Notes under the pieces: model-generated | Databases searched by the model: none | The model's input: the letters and a program-made list of their open reading frames with translations, nothing else | What the model was told of the DNA's origin: nothing | Shown here: in pieces, positions 48,749 through 56,266 of the stretch | Layout: every line of letters begins with the position of its first letter | How positions within the stretch are numbered: position 1 is the first letter of the stretch | Origin: Bergeyella cardium | GTDB taxonomy: Bacteria > Bacteroidota > Bacteroidia > Flavobacteriales > Weeksellaceae | Length of the DNA: 64,000 nucleotides | Assembly: GCF_003614945.1 (NCBI RefSeq) | Contig: NZ_QYCZ01000001.1 | Location: forward strand, 390,001 to 454,000 | Direction: 5' to 3' | Position numbers and translations under genes: made by a program

Positions 48749-49639
48749 GTGAAAAGGATTATTTCTATTGTTGGTACTACGGGGATAGGCAAGACGAAAC
48801 TCGCTATAGGGCTTGCAAGGGCGCTGGGTGCTGAGATTATTTCTTGCGATTCTCGTCAGTTTTTTAGGGAGATGCCCATTGGTACGGCAGCTCCTACGGT
48901 GGCGGAGCTCGGCTTGGCTAGGCACCATTTTGTGGGGCATCTTTCGGTGGAGGATTCATATTCTATCGGGCAGTTTGAAATCGATGCCTTGAAGAAGGTA
49001 GATGAACTTTTCCAGACTTATGATAATATCGTTTTGGTTGGGGGGAGTATGATGTATGAAAAGGCATTGATACGGGGGCTGAATGACCTCCCGGAGGCGA
49101 ATGAGGAAAACCAAAGAAAGCTCCAAAAAATCTGGAAAGAGGAGGGCTTAGCACAGCTTCAAGACCTATTAAAAAACCTTGATGAGGACTATTATCATAG
49201 GGTGGATTTGGAAAACCCGCGCCGATTGCTCAGAGCAATAGATGTTATTTGGCAAACGGGTGAGAAATATTCTCAGCTTATAGCCTTTCCCAAAGCAAAA
49301 AGGGATTTTCAAACGCTGAGAATCGGGATAGAAGCCCCTCGTGAGGTGATTTATGAAAGGATAAACCTCAGGGTGGAGCAAATGATAGAAAATGGGCTGG
49401 TAGATGAGGTGAAAAGCCTTTTGCCATATAAGGAATCGGTAGCCCTGAAGACGGTGGGCTATACGGAGATTTTCAAGTATCTTTCGGGAGAGTGGAGCTT
49501 GGATTTTGCCATTTCGGAGATAAAAAAGAACTCTCGCCGCTTTGCCAAGAGGCAGCTGACTTGGTACAGAGGGGAAGAGGATATTCATTGGGTAGGCTAT
49601 CTCAATCCTTTGGAAGAATCCTTATCTTTGCTCCAATAA
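48749..49639 (+). CDS. miaA: tRNA dimethylallyltransferase MiaA
   Basis: MiaA (296 aa) adds dimethylallyl to A37 of tRNAs reading UNN codons. It has the P-loop 'IVGTTGIGKTKLAIGLA', 'ISCDSRQFFREMPIGTA' (Asp and substrate motif), 'VGGSMMYEKAL' and 'RRFAKRQLTWYR' near the end. The start is a GTG (VKRIISIVGTTG); the frame is open further upstream but only through the 82-bp repeats. 14 bases before the redoxin gene. Confidence 0.93.
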   Translation: MKRIISIVGTTGIGKTKLAIGLARALGAEIISCDSRQFFREMPIGTAAPTVAELGLARHHFVGHLSVEDSYSIGQFEIDALKKVDELFQTYDNIVLVGGSMMYEKALIRGLNDLPEANEENQRKLQKIWKEEGLAQLQDLLKNLDEDYYHRVDLENPRRLLRAIDVIWQTGEKYSQLIAFPKAKRDFQTLRIGIEAPREVIYERINLRVEQMIENGLVDEVKSLLPYKESVALKTVGYTEIFKYLSGEWSLDFAISEIKKNSRRFAKRQLTWYRGEEDIHWVGYLNPLEESLSLLQ

Positions 49640-49653
49640 AAAAAGAGAATACA

Positions 49654-50211
49654 ATGGCAAGAACACCATCTAATATGCTTGCATTAGGCACAAAGGCGCC
49701 TTATTTTGAGCTACCGAATCCGTCAAAATCCAATGAAGTGCAATCGCTCAACGACCTGAAAGGCGAGAAAGGAACACTGGTTATCTTTATGTGTAATCAC
49801 TGCCCTTTCGTCCTTCATATTATTGATAAACTCACAGAACTTTATGAGGATTATCAAGAGAAAGGGATTGAGTTTATCGCAATTAATTCTAATGACATAG
49901 TGCAATACCCTGCGGATGCTCCAGAGAAGATGATAGAATTTCAGATAGAGAAGGGATTTGATTTTCCTTACCTCTATGATGAGAGTCAGAGCATTGCAAA
50001 AGCCTATGATGCGGCTTGCACGCCAGATTTCTACTTCTTTGATGATAAACTCGACCTCGTCTATCGTGGGCAAATGGATGATTCCCGACCTGGCAATTCA
50101 AAAGAGATTACGGGTGAAGACCTCATCATCGCCTTTGAAAATCTGCTGGCAGGAGAGCCTCAGGACGAAAATCAACGGCCAAGTATGGGGTGTAATATCA
50201 AATGGAAATAA
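49654..50211 (+). CDS. Redoxin (AhpC/TSA-like) family protein
   Basis: A 185-aa peroxiredoxin-type protein: 'LALGTKAPYFELPNPSKS', then 'TLVIFMCNHCPFVLHIIDKL' with a C-x2-C pair in the position of the active site, and 'ACTPDFYFFDDKLDLVYRG'. This matches a redoxin subfamily common in Bacteroidota. It starts at the ATG at 49654, 14 bases after miaA, so probably co-transcribed. Confidence 0.85.
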   Translation: MARTPSNMLALGTKAPYFELPNPSKSNEVQSLNDLKGEKGTLVIFMCNHCPFVLHIIDKLTELYEDYQEKGIEFIAINSNDIVQYPADAPEKMIEFQIEKGFDFPYLYDESQSIAKAYDAACTPDFYFFDDKLDLVYRGQMDDSRPGNSKEITGEDLIIAFENLLAGEPQDENQRPSMGCNIKWK

Positions 50212-50216
50212 AAATA

Positions 50217-50242
50217 AAACTCCCCAATATGCTGGGGAGTTT
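50217..50242 (+). terminator. Terminator after the redoxin gene
   Basis: AAACTCCCC and GGGGAGTTT form a perfect 9-bp stem with an eight-base loop, six bases after the stop. Confidence 0.75.
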
Positions 50243-50268
50243 CTACTATCTCAACTCAAGCCTTCCTT

Positions 50269-51474
50269 ATGAAAAAGTTTATTTTAATGCTTTCTCTTAT
50301 CTCAGTAATGCTTTCTGGGCAAGAGATTAATGGCATACAGCTCTTCAACCCAAATACGAATGACCATACGCCTATTATTAGCTTCGGTGAACAATTGGTT
50401 TTAAAATTTGATGACCTGTCTAACCAAAGTACGGTCTATCGCTATACATTTAAACATTTTGATAGAGACTGGAATGATGATAACCTCTTCTTTACCGAGT
50501 ATGCAAAAGGAAATCTTAATGCCTTGATAGAGCATTTTCAGTATTCATTTAATACCCATCAGAAATATACTCACTACGAGCTTCAGTTTCCTAATGAGAA
50601 GATGCAGCCTATTATATCTGGGAATTTTGAAATCATCGTTTATAAGGATAATCCAGATAAGCCACTATTCACAAAGCGATTTTGCATCGTGGAGAAGAAT
50701 GCTAATATCGGTATTAATGTTTCGAGGTTGCAAGAGACGAAAAATTCTCATCTCAACCAGAGAATACAGGTGCAGGTGCTTGGGAATAATCTAACGAATA
50801 ATATCAGCTCGATGAGCCTTAGCCTAATGCAAAATAATAATTGGCAGAGTATGCTAACCAACCTGAAACCGACTTCTGCTTTGGGGAATAAGCTCCTCTT
50901 CCAGCAAATGAACTTGGCTTTTGCGGGGAATAATGAATTCTACTACTTTAATAATAGAATGATAGACCAGTCTTTTGACACCGTGGCTCAAGCTGAAAAT
51001 AGAGGAGGAGTCTTTCATACTCATCTTCATCCTGTGTGGACTTCCCCTCTCAGCTATCAGTATCAGCCCGATGTAAATGGTGCTTACTACTTCCGAAGGA
51101 CGGATACTGGCATTGAGCGAAACCCAGATAAAGAAGGGGATTATTCTTGGGTGCATTTCTATCTGCCCTCAGAACCGGTGAATAAAAATATATTCGTACT
51201 TGGAGGGTTTAATGACTTCCAGCCCAGCAAGACAAACCAAATGTTTTATAATGAAACCTTGAAAATGTACGAAGCCAAAATCTACCTTAAACAAGGTTTT
51301 TATAACTATATTCTGGCTACTCAATCACCTAATGAAGCTCCAGACTATGGCGAGATAAATGGTAATTTCTGGCAAACCGAAAATCTGTATCAGGCATTGC
51401 TCTACTATCGCCCATTTGGAAAAAACTATGATGCTATTTTGAGCTATGGTGAGTTTAGAACACCTATAAAATAA
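50269..51474 (+). CDS. Type IX secretion system plug protein (DUF5103)
   Basis: A 401-aa exported protein (MKKFILMLSLISVMLSGQ) with the DUF5103 pattern: 'IGINVSRLQETKNSHLNQRI' in overlapping pieces, 'NNRMIDQSFDTVAQAENRG' and 'LSYQYQPDVNGAYYFRR', and a late 'VNKNIFVLGGFNDFQPSKT' carbohydrate-module-like fold. DUF5103 contains the T9SS plug protein that closes the SprA pore. It fits the T9SS cargo proteins elsewhere in the window. Single gene. Confidence 0.82.
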   Translation: MKKFILMLSLISVMLSGQEINGIQLFNPNTNDHTPIISFGEQLVLKFDDLSNQSTVYRYTFKHFDRDWNDDNLFFTEYAKGNLNALIEHFQYSFNTHQKYTHYELQFPNEKMQPIISGNFEIIVYKDNPDKPLFTKRFCIVEKNANIGINVSRLQETKNSHLNQRIQVQVLGNNLTNNISSMSLSLMQNNNWQSMLTNLKPTSALGNKLLFQQMNLAFAGNNEFYYFNNRMIDQSFDTVAQAENRGGVFHTHLHPVWTSPLSYQYQPDVNGAYYFRRTDTGIERNPDKEGDYSWVHFYLPSEPVNKNIFVLGGFNDFQPSKTNQMFYNETLKMYEAKIYLKQGFYNYILATQSPNEAPDYGEINGNFWQTENLYQALLYYRPFGKNYDAILSYGEFRTPIK

Positions 51475-51642
51475 TGTTAAAATTTAATTTTTATAAAAAA
51501 GTATCTTTAATAATAATACTCTGATATTAAGCTGTGTATTTTATCTTTAGAGCGAGGATTACAGATAAATATTCGTAAAAATAAATACTCACTTTAAGTA
51601 TATTTCAACTAAATTATTATCTTTGTATCAAATTGATTACAA
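51475..51642. promoter_or_regulatory. dnaN upstream region with -7 box
   Basis: A TATCTTTG box at 51618-51625 lies 18 bases before the dnaN start; no TTG is found at 17-21 bases (TTT at the expected place). A 130-base A+T-rich stretch upstream holds nothing else I recognise. Confidence 0.45.
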
Positions 51643-52773
51643 ATGAAATTTATAGTTTCAAGTAGCGAATTACAAAAGGCATTACAAACTGTGGGTGGAG
51701 TAATATCTAACTCACAATCAAGACCTATTTTAGAAAACTTTTTATTCCAATTAGAGCAGAATAAACTTACGGTAACGGCTTCCGATGGAGAGACTACACT
51801 GGTTACTTCATTAGAAGTGATGTCCGAAGACACAGGGAAAATCGCTGTTCCAGCAAAGATTTTTCAGGATTTTGTGAAAACCTATAATGAGCAACCGCTT
51901 ACGCTTTCTGTAAAGAATAATGACGAAGGTACAGGTAAGCAGTTAGAAATCTTAGATGAGAAAGATAACTTTGCTGTAGCTTTGGATAATGAGGAGGACT
52001 ATCCTGATATGCCAGAATTTGATGTAGCTAAAACCGTTAGCGTACTGTCTGGTGTGCTTTCTGAAGCATTGGCAAATACGCTCTTTGCAACGAGCAATGA
52101 CTCTCTTCGCCCTGTAATGACAGGGGTGCTCTTCCAGTTTGGTGAGGAAGAGACGAATTTTGTAGCAACAGATTCCCACAGATTAGTGGTTTATAAGCGT
52201 ACAGACATCACTTCCGATGAGCCAATGAGTTTCATTATGCCGAAAAAACCACTGTCTATCTTCAAAGGTATTCTGTCTTCCACAAATGAAGAAGTAAAAA
52301 TAGACTTCAATGAGAATATGGCGAAGTTCACATTGGGTAATCATATTTGGGTATGTAGATTAATTGATGGTAAGTATCCTAATTATTCTGCTGTAATCCC
52401 GAAAGAAAATCCTAATGTGCTTACGATTAACAGAAGCTTGCTTCTGAGCTCTATCCGCAGAGCATCTATTATGTCTAATAAATCTACCAATCAAGTGAGA
52501 TTTAAGCTGTCAGGCAATATTCTCCACTTACACGCAGAGGATACCGAATATGCAAACAAAGCGAATATGCAAATCCCTTGCGACTACAGTGGTGAAGATA
52601 TCAATATCGGGTTTAGCTCTAAGTTCTTATCCGAAATGTTGGCAGTATTAGGTTCTGAGGATATTGTTATTAAGATGTCTCAGGCGAATAGACCAGGTAT
52701 TATAGAACCAGTAGATGGATTAGAAGATGGGGAGAGTATCTTAATGCTTTCTATGCCAGTAATTGGACTATAA
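51643..52773 (+). CDS. dnaN: DNA polymerase III sliding clamp (beta subunit)
   Basis: DnaN (376 aa) forms the ring-shaped dimer that tethers the replicative polymerase to DNA. It has three clamp domains in order: 'MKFIVSSSELQKALQTVGG' at the start; 'SDGETTLVTSLEV'; 'ATSNDSLRPVMTGVLFQF' and 'FVATDSHRLVVYKR'; 'LIDGKYPNYSAVIPKENPN'; ending in the classic 'LMLSMPVIGL' (E. coli VVMPMRL). dnaA and recF are not next to it, as is usual in this phylum. Confidence 0.96.
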   Translation: MKFIVSSSELQKALQTVGGVISNSQSRPILENFLFQLEQNKLTVTASDGETTLVTSLEVMSEDTGKIAVPAKIFQDFVKTYNEQPLTLSVKNNDEGTGKQLEILDEKDNFAVALDNEEDYPDMPEFDVAKTVSVLSGVLSEALANTLFATSNDSLRPVMTGVLFQFGEEETNFVATDSHRLVVYKRTDITSDEPMSFIMPKKPLSIFKGILSSTNEEVKIDFNENMAKFTLGNHIWVCRLIDGKYPNYSAVIPKENPNVLTINRSLLLSSIRRASIMSNKSTNQVRFKLSGNILHLHAEDTEYANKANMQIPCDYSGEDINIGFSSKFLSEMLAVLGSEDIVIKMSQANRPGIIEPVDGLEDGESILMLSMPVIGL

Positions 52774-52791
52774 TTTAAAATATACTGTAAT

Positions 52792-52834
52792 AAATTTGGG
52801 ATTTGGAGATAAGTTCAAATCTCAAATTTGTTTT
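52792..52834 (+). terminator. Terminator after dnaN
   Basis: AAATTTG-G-GATTTG and CAAATC-T-CAAATTT pair along 13 bases with one G-U, then GTTTT. 18 bases after the stop. Confidence 0.65.
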
Positions 52835-52906
52835 AAATACCTTGGCAGCTGATAAACACAGATATTAATATTATTATCAAGCGAATATTCAAAAAAAATA
52901 CTTTAT

Positions 52907-52944
52907 AAAATCTGATGTAAAGGCTTAATGCTCGCTCAGATTTT
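52907..52944 (+). other. Inverted repeat in the pheT leader
   Basis: AAAATCTGA and TCAGATTTT (9 bp) flank a 20-base loop containing CTTAATGCTCGC; it ends 23 bases before the pheT ATG. It could be an attenuator, but no Phe-rich leader peptide is visible. Confidence 0.4.
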
Positions 52945-52967
52945 GAATAAAACTTATATTAAAGCAG

Positions 52968-55370
52968 ATGAAAATTTCTAACAACTGGTTAAAAGAATTC
53001 ATTAAAACCGATTTAAAAACCGAAAAAGTAGGTGAATACCTTACAGACATAGGTTTGGAAGTGGAAGGTATAGAAAAATATGAGAGTATAAGAGGAAGTC
53101 TGGAAGGGATTGTTGTAGGTAAAGTCCTTACTTGCGAGAAACACCCTAATGCTGACAAACTCAAACTAACCACCGTAGATACAGGAAATGGAAATATCCT
53201 ACATATCGTCTGTGGTGCGCCTAATGTAGAGGCTGGGCAAACCGTTCCCGTAGCAGTAGTAGGCACTAAAATCTATGATAAAACGGGAAATTTCTTCGAG
53301 ATAAAAGAAGCAAAACTCAGAGGAGAAGTATCTCAAGGAATGATTTGTGCCGAAGATGAGCTCGGATTAAGCGATGATCACGGAGGAATAATGGTCTTAG
53401 ACCCTAAAAAATATACAGTAGGAAGTAATTTTTCCAACTATTTTGAGATAGAAAAAGATGAAATCTTTGAAATCGGGCTTACTCCTAACCGTACCGACGC
53501 AATGTCTCACTATGGGGTAGCACGAGACCTCAATGCATTCCTTACCTCAAACCAACTAAAAGCAGAGTTTGAAAAACTAAAAACCCTGCCTCTCTCTTCT
53601 GAGGGAGAGCACAGTTTCAGTATCGAGGTAGAAGATGAAGAGCTCACCCCAAGATATATTGGAGCGATAATAAAAGGTGTAAAAGTAGCAGACTCGCCAG
53701 CGTGGCTGCAAAACAGATTAAAAGCGATTGGACTTAGCCCAATCAATAATATTGTAGATATTACCAACTATATCCTCCACGGATTAGGGCAACCGCTTCA
53801 TGCCTTTGATGCAGATAAAATAGCAATGCAAAAACTAAAGGTGGGGACGCTTCCGGCAGGGACTAAATTCACAACTTTGGATGGTGTAGAAAGAACCTTA
53901 AATGGCTCAGAAATCATCATTAAAGATGGAAATAACTCACCGATGTGCATTGCAGGAGTATTGGGAGGTAAAGATTCTGGCGTTTCCGAAGAAACTACGA
54001 GTATTTTCTTGGAAAGTGCGTATTTCAATCCTGTAGCAGTAAGGAAAGCTGCAAAAGCACACGGACTAAATACCGACGCTTCTTTCAGATTTGAGAGAGG
54101 GGTAGATCCCAACAATACCAAGACAGCCATTACCCACGCTATTCAACTCATTACCGAAGTGGCAGGAGGCACATTGGTAGGAGAACTTTTAGAGAATTAT
54201 CCTAAGAAAATAGAAGACTTTAAAGTGATTTTAAGGTATTCTAAGATAGATGAAATACTCGGAACCAAGATACACCGAGAGAAAATCAAGGAAATCCTCC
54301 GCTCTTTGGAGATAGAAATTATCAACGAGATACAAAACGGACTGGAAATCTCCATACCCGCATACAGAGCAGATGTAACCCGAGAGATAGATGTAATAGA
54401 AGAAATCCTCAGAATTTATGGCTACAATAAGATTGAGGCGCCATCAAAGATTTCATTTACCCCAGTAAAGTTGGATAATAACGACCAGGATGCTCTTGAA
54501 AACTTTTGGGCAAGAGCATTGCAAAGTCAAGGCTTTTTTGAGGTGATGAATAACTCCCTCACCGCTGAGAAATTTGTTTCTGAAACCGCCGTGAAACTCC
54601 TTAACCCGCTGAGCTCCGACCTCGCTTATATGCGAACTTCCCTTTTAGAGGGGCTTTTGGAGAATGCCGCTTATAATATTAACAGGAAAAATCCAGATAT
54701 AAAATTCTTTGAGCTCGGAAAAATCTATCATAAAACAGATGAATATAACGAGAGAAAGCAGCTTGCAATCTTGGTTTCTGGTAGAGATTTAAGAGAGAAT
54801 TGGCTCCAGCCTAAATCTGAAACCAACTTCTATCACCTCAAAGGTTATGTGAGTATCTTATTGGAGAAGCTCGGCATTCAATCAACCGAAAAATCTCTTA
54901 ACGATAAACGCTTTACTGATGCCATTGAGATAATGAGCTCCGATAAAACCATTGCCAGAATAGGCAAAGTATCTGCTGAGCTCTTAAAAACTTTTGATAT
55001 AGAGCAGGACTGCTTCTATGCGGAGATAGAAGTAGAAATAGCCAATCAGCTTAGGCTAAAGGATAACTTCAAATTTGTAGATATTCCGAAGTTTAATATC
55101 GTGCGGAGAGACCTTGCCCTGCTTGTAGACAAGGCTGTTTCCTATGCTGAGCTCTATTCTGCAGCACAGAAAAATAAATCTCCATACCTTAGAGCCATCA
55201 ATCTATTTGATGTATATGAGGGCAAGAATCTCCCAGAAGGTAAAAAATCTTATGCGATGAGCTTTGAGCTCCTCAACGAAGAAAAAACTCTGGAGGATAA
55301 AGACATTAATGAGGTAATGAATACCCTCATAAAAACCTTTGAGAAAGACTTTGGAGCTAGTTTAAGATAA
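52968..55370 (+). CDS. pheT: Phenylalanine-tRNA ligase beta subunit
   Basis: PheT (800 aa) is the beta subunit of the alpha2-beta2 synthetase that charges tRNA-Phe. Domains in order: an N-terminal 'MKISNNWLKEFI', the EMAP-like tRNA-binding domain (about 40-155: 'VVGKVLTCEKHPNADKLKL'), B3/B4 (about 215-390: 'LTPRYIGAIIKGVKV', 'RFERGVDPNNT') with the editing region, B5 (about 410-480), the catalytic-like core and the C-terminal FDX-ACB anticodon-binding domain (about 705-800: 'FDVYEGKNLPEGKKSYAMSF'). pheS is not in the window. Confidence 0.95.
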   Translation: MKISNNWLKEFIKTDLKTEKVGEYLTDIGLEVEGIEKYESIRGSLEGIVVGKVLTCEKHPNADKLKLTTVDTGNGNILHIVCGAPNVEAGQTVPVAVVGTKIYDKTGNFFEIKEAKLRGEVSQGMICAEDELGLSDDHGGIMVLDPKKYTVGSNFSNYFEIEKDEIFEIGLTPNRTDAMSHYGVARDLNAFLTSNQLKAEFEKLKTLPLSSEGEHSFSIEVEDEELTPRYIGAIIKGVKVADSPAWLQNRLKAIGLSPINNIVDITNYILHGLGQPLHAFDADKIAMQKLKVGTLPAGTKFTTLDGVERTLNGSEIIIKDGNNSPMCIAGVLGGKDSGVSEETTSIFLESAYFNPVAVRKAAKAHGLNTDASFRFERGVDPNNTKTAITHAIQLITEVAGGTLVGELLENYPKKIEDFKVILRYSKIDEILGTKIHREKIKEILRSLEIEIINEIQNGLEISIPAYRADVTREIDVIEEILRIYGYNKIEAPSKISFTPVKLDNNDQDALENFWARALQSQGFFEVMNNSLTAEKFVSETAVKLLNPLSSDLAYMRTSLLEGLLENAAYNINRKNPDIKFFELGKIYHKTDEYNERKQLAILVSGRDLRENWLQPKSETNFYHLKGYVSILLEKLGIQSTEKSLNDKRFTDAIEIMSSDKTIARIGKVSAELLKTFDIEQDCFYAEIEVEIANQLRLKDNFKFVDIPKFNIVRRDLALLVDKAVSYAELYSAAQKNKSPYLRAINLFDVYEGKNLPEGKKSYAMSFELLNEEKTLEDKDINEVMNTLIKTFEKDFGASLR

Positions 55371-55391
55371 CACATTTAAACCTATAAAAAG

Positions 55392-55796
55392 ATGAAAAAG
55401 TTAATCGCACTACTCAGTATTATACTTTTGGTAACGGCTTGTACTCCCGTGTCTCGCTCTGCCTCTAAGGTAGGCAAAGCTCAGCCATCCATCTCTGGAA
55501 CCCAATGGGTTTTGGCAGATAATATAAAGGGCAAATTGCCTACGCTAAGGATAGAAAACGGGAAAATCTCAGGTAATGCAGGTTGTAATGACTATTTCGG
55601 TGAGCTGAGACTTACCCCTGATTCGGGAAGTTTCTCGGCGAGTAAGATTGGCGCTACAAAAATGTTTTGTAAGAATATGTCAGTAGAGAAAAACTTCCTC
55701 AATATGCTCTCCTCGGCTAATAAATATGTAGTCTCTGGCAACAGTCTGGAGCTCTACAAAGACGGATTGCTACTGATGAAGCTCAGCAAACAATAA
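55392..55796 (+). CDS. META-domain lipoprotein
   Basis: A 134-aa lipoprotein: signal 'MKKLIALLSIILLVTAC' with Cys17. The mature part matches the META/HslJ pattern: 'GTQWVLADNIKGKLPTLR', 'ISGNAGCNDYFGELRL' and 'IGATKMFC'. HslJ-like proteins are linked to stress resistance. It starts 22 bases after pheT and ends in a terminator. Confidence 0.88.
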   Translation: MKKLIALLSIILLVTACTPVSRSASKVGKAQPSISGTQWVLADNIKGKLPTLRIENGKISGNAGCNDYFGELRLTPDSGSFSASKIGATKMFCKNMSVEKNFLNMLSSANKYVVSGNSLELYKDGLLLMKLSKQ

Positions 55797-55800
55797 TGAA

Positions 55801-55826
55801 AAAAGGAACTCTATTGAGTTCCTTTT
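55801..55826. terminator. Terminator between the META gene and the acidic-protein gene
   Basis: AAAAGGAACTC and GAGTTCCTTTT with the loop TATT: a perfect 11-bp stem with T-runs on both strands between convergent genes. Confidence 0.85.
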
Positions 55827-55845
55827 ATTTTTGTATTCAGAAGTT

Positions 55846-56085
55846 TTATTCCTCCTCTTCATCATCATACTTAGAAAGCTCCTCATCACACCATTTAAAA
55901 GCTGCTTCTACTACTTTTGTAGCTTCATCGGCGATAGATTCCTCATCATCACCTTCCAAATCATCAAGCCACTCAACCTCTTCCTCTTCTACATTGAGGA
56001 TAAAACGAGGATATTCCGTATGTACCACGAATAAATCCTCTGGAAACTCTGAATTGTCTGCTAATAAAAACTTAGGTAATACCAT
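55846..56085 (-). CDS. Small highly acidic conserved protein
   Basis: A 79-aa cytoplasmic protein starting 'MVLPKFLLADNSEFPEDLFV' with a strongly acidic second half ('NVEEEEVEWLDDLEGDDEES') and ending in a run of D/E. I recognise no named family; it resembles a small flavobacterial conserved protein. An earlier ATG (56112) is unlikely. A TATATTTG box lies on the minus strand at 56110-56117, 25 bases before the start. Confidence 0.7.
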   Translation of the reverse strand: MVLPKFLLADNSEFPEDLFVVHTEYPRFILNVEEEEVEWLDDLEGDDEESIADEATKVVEAAFKWCDEELSKYDDEEEE

Positions 56086-56130
56086 TGCACTATATTTTAA
56101 AATTCTCAGCAAATATAGGAATAATAATTT

Positions 56131-56262
56131 GACGCCCCACAGCTGGAAGCTGTGCTTTCTGTGCTACGGGCTAAAAACAGTTAAGGACGACCCAAAGGGT
56201 CGCCCTAAAACTAATATAGTCTATTACTTATCGCTAAAAGCCAGAAGCTAAAAGCCAACTGC
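56131..56262. repeat. Palindrome cluster and GCTAAAAGCCAGAAGC tract
   Basis: CCCACAGCTGGAAGCTGTG, GTGCTACGGGCTAAAAAC, CGACCCAAAGGGTCG and CTAAAAGCCAGAAGCTAAAA follow one another. They are dispersed-repeat family members between the acidic-protein start and the PBP1A stop; CGACCCAAAGGGTCG could also act as a terminator stem. Confidence 0.55.
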
Positions 56263-56266
56263 CCGC

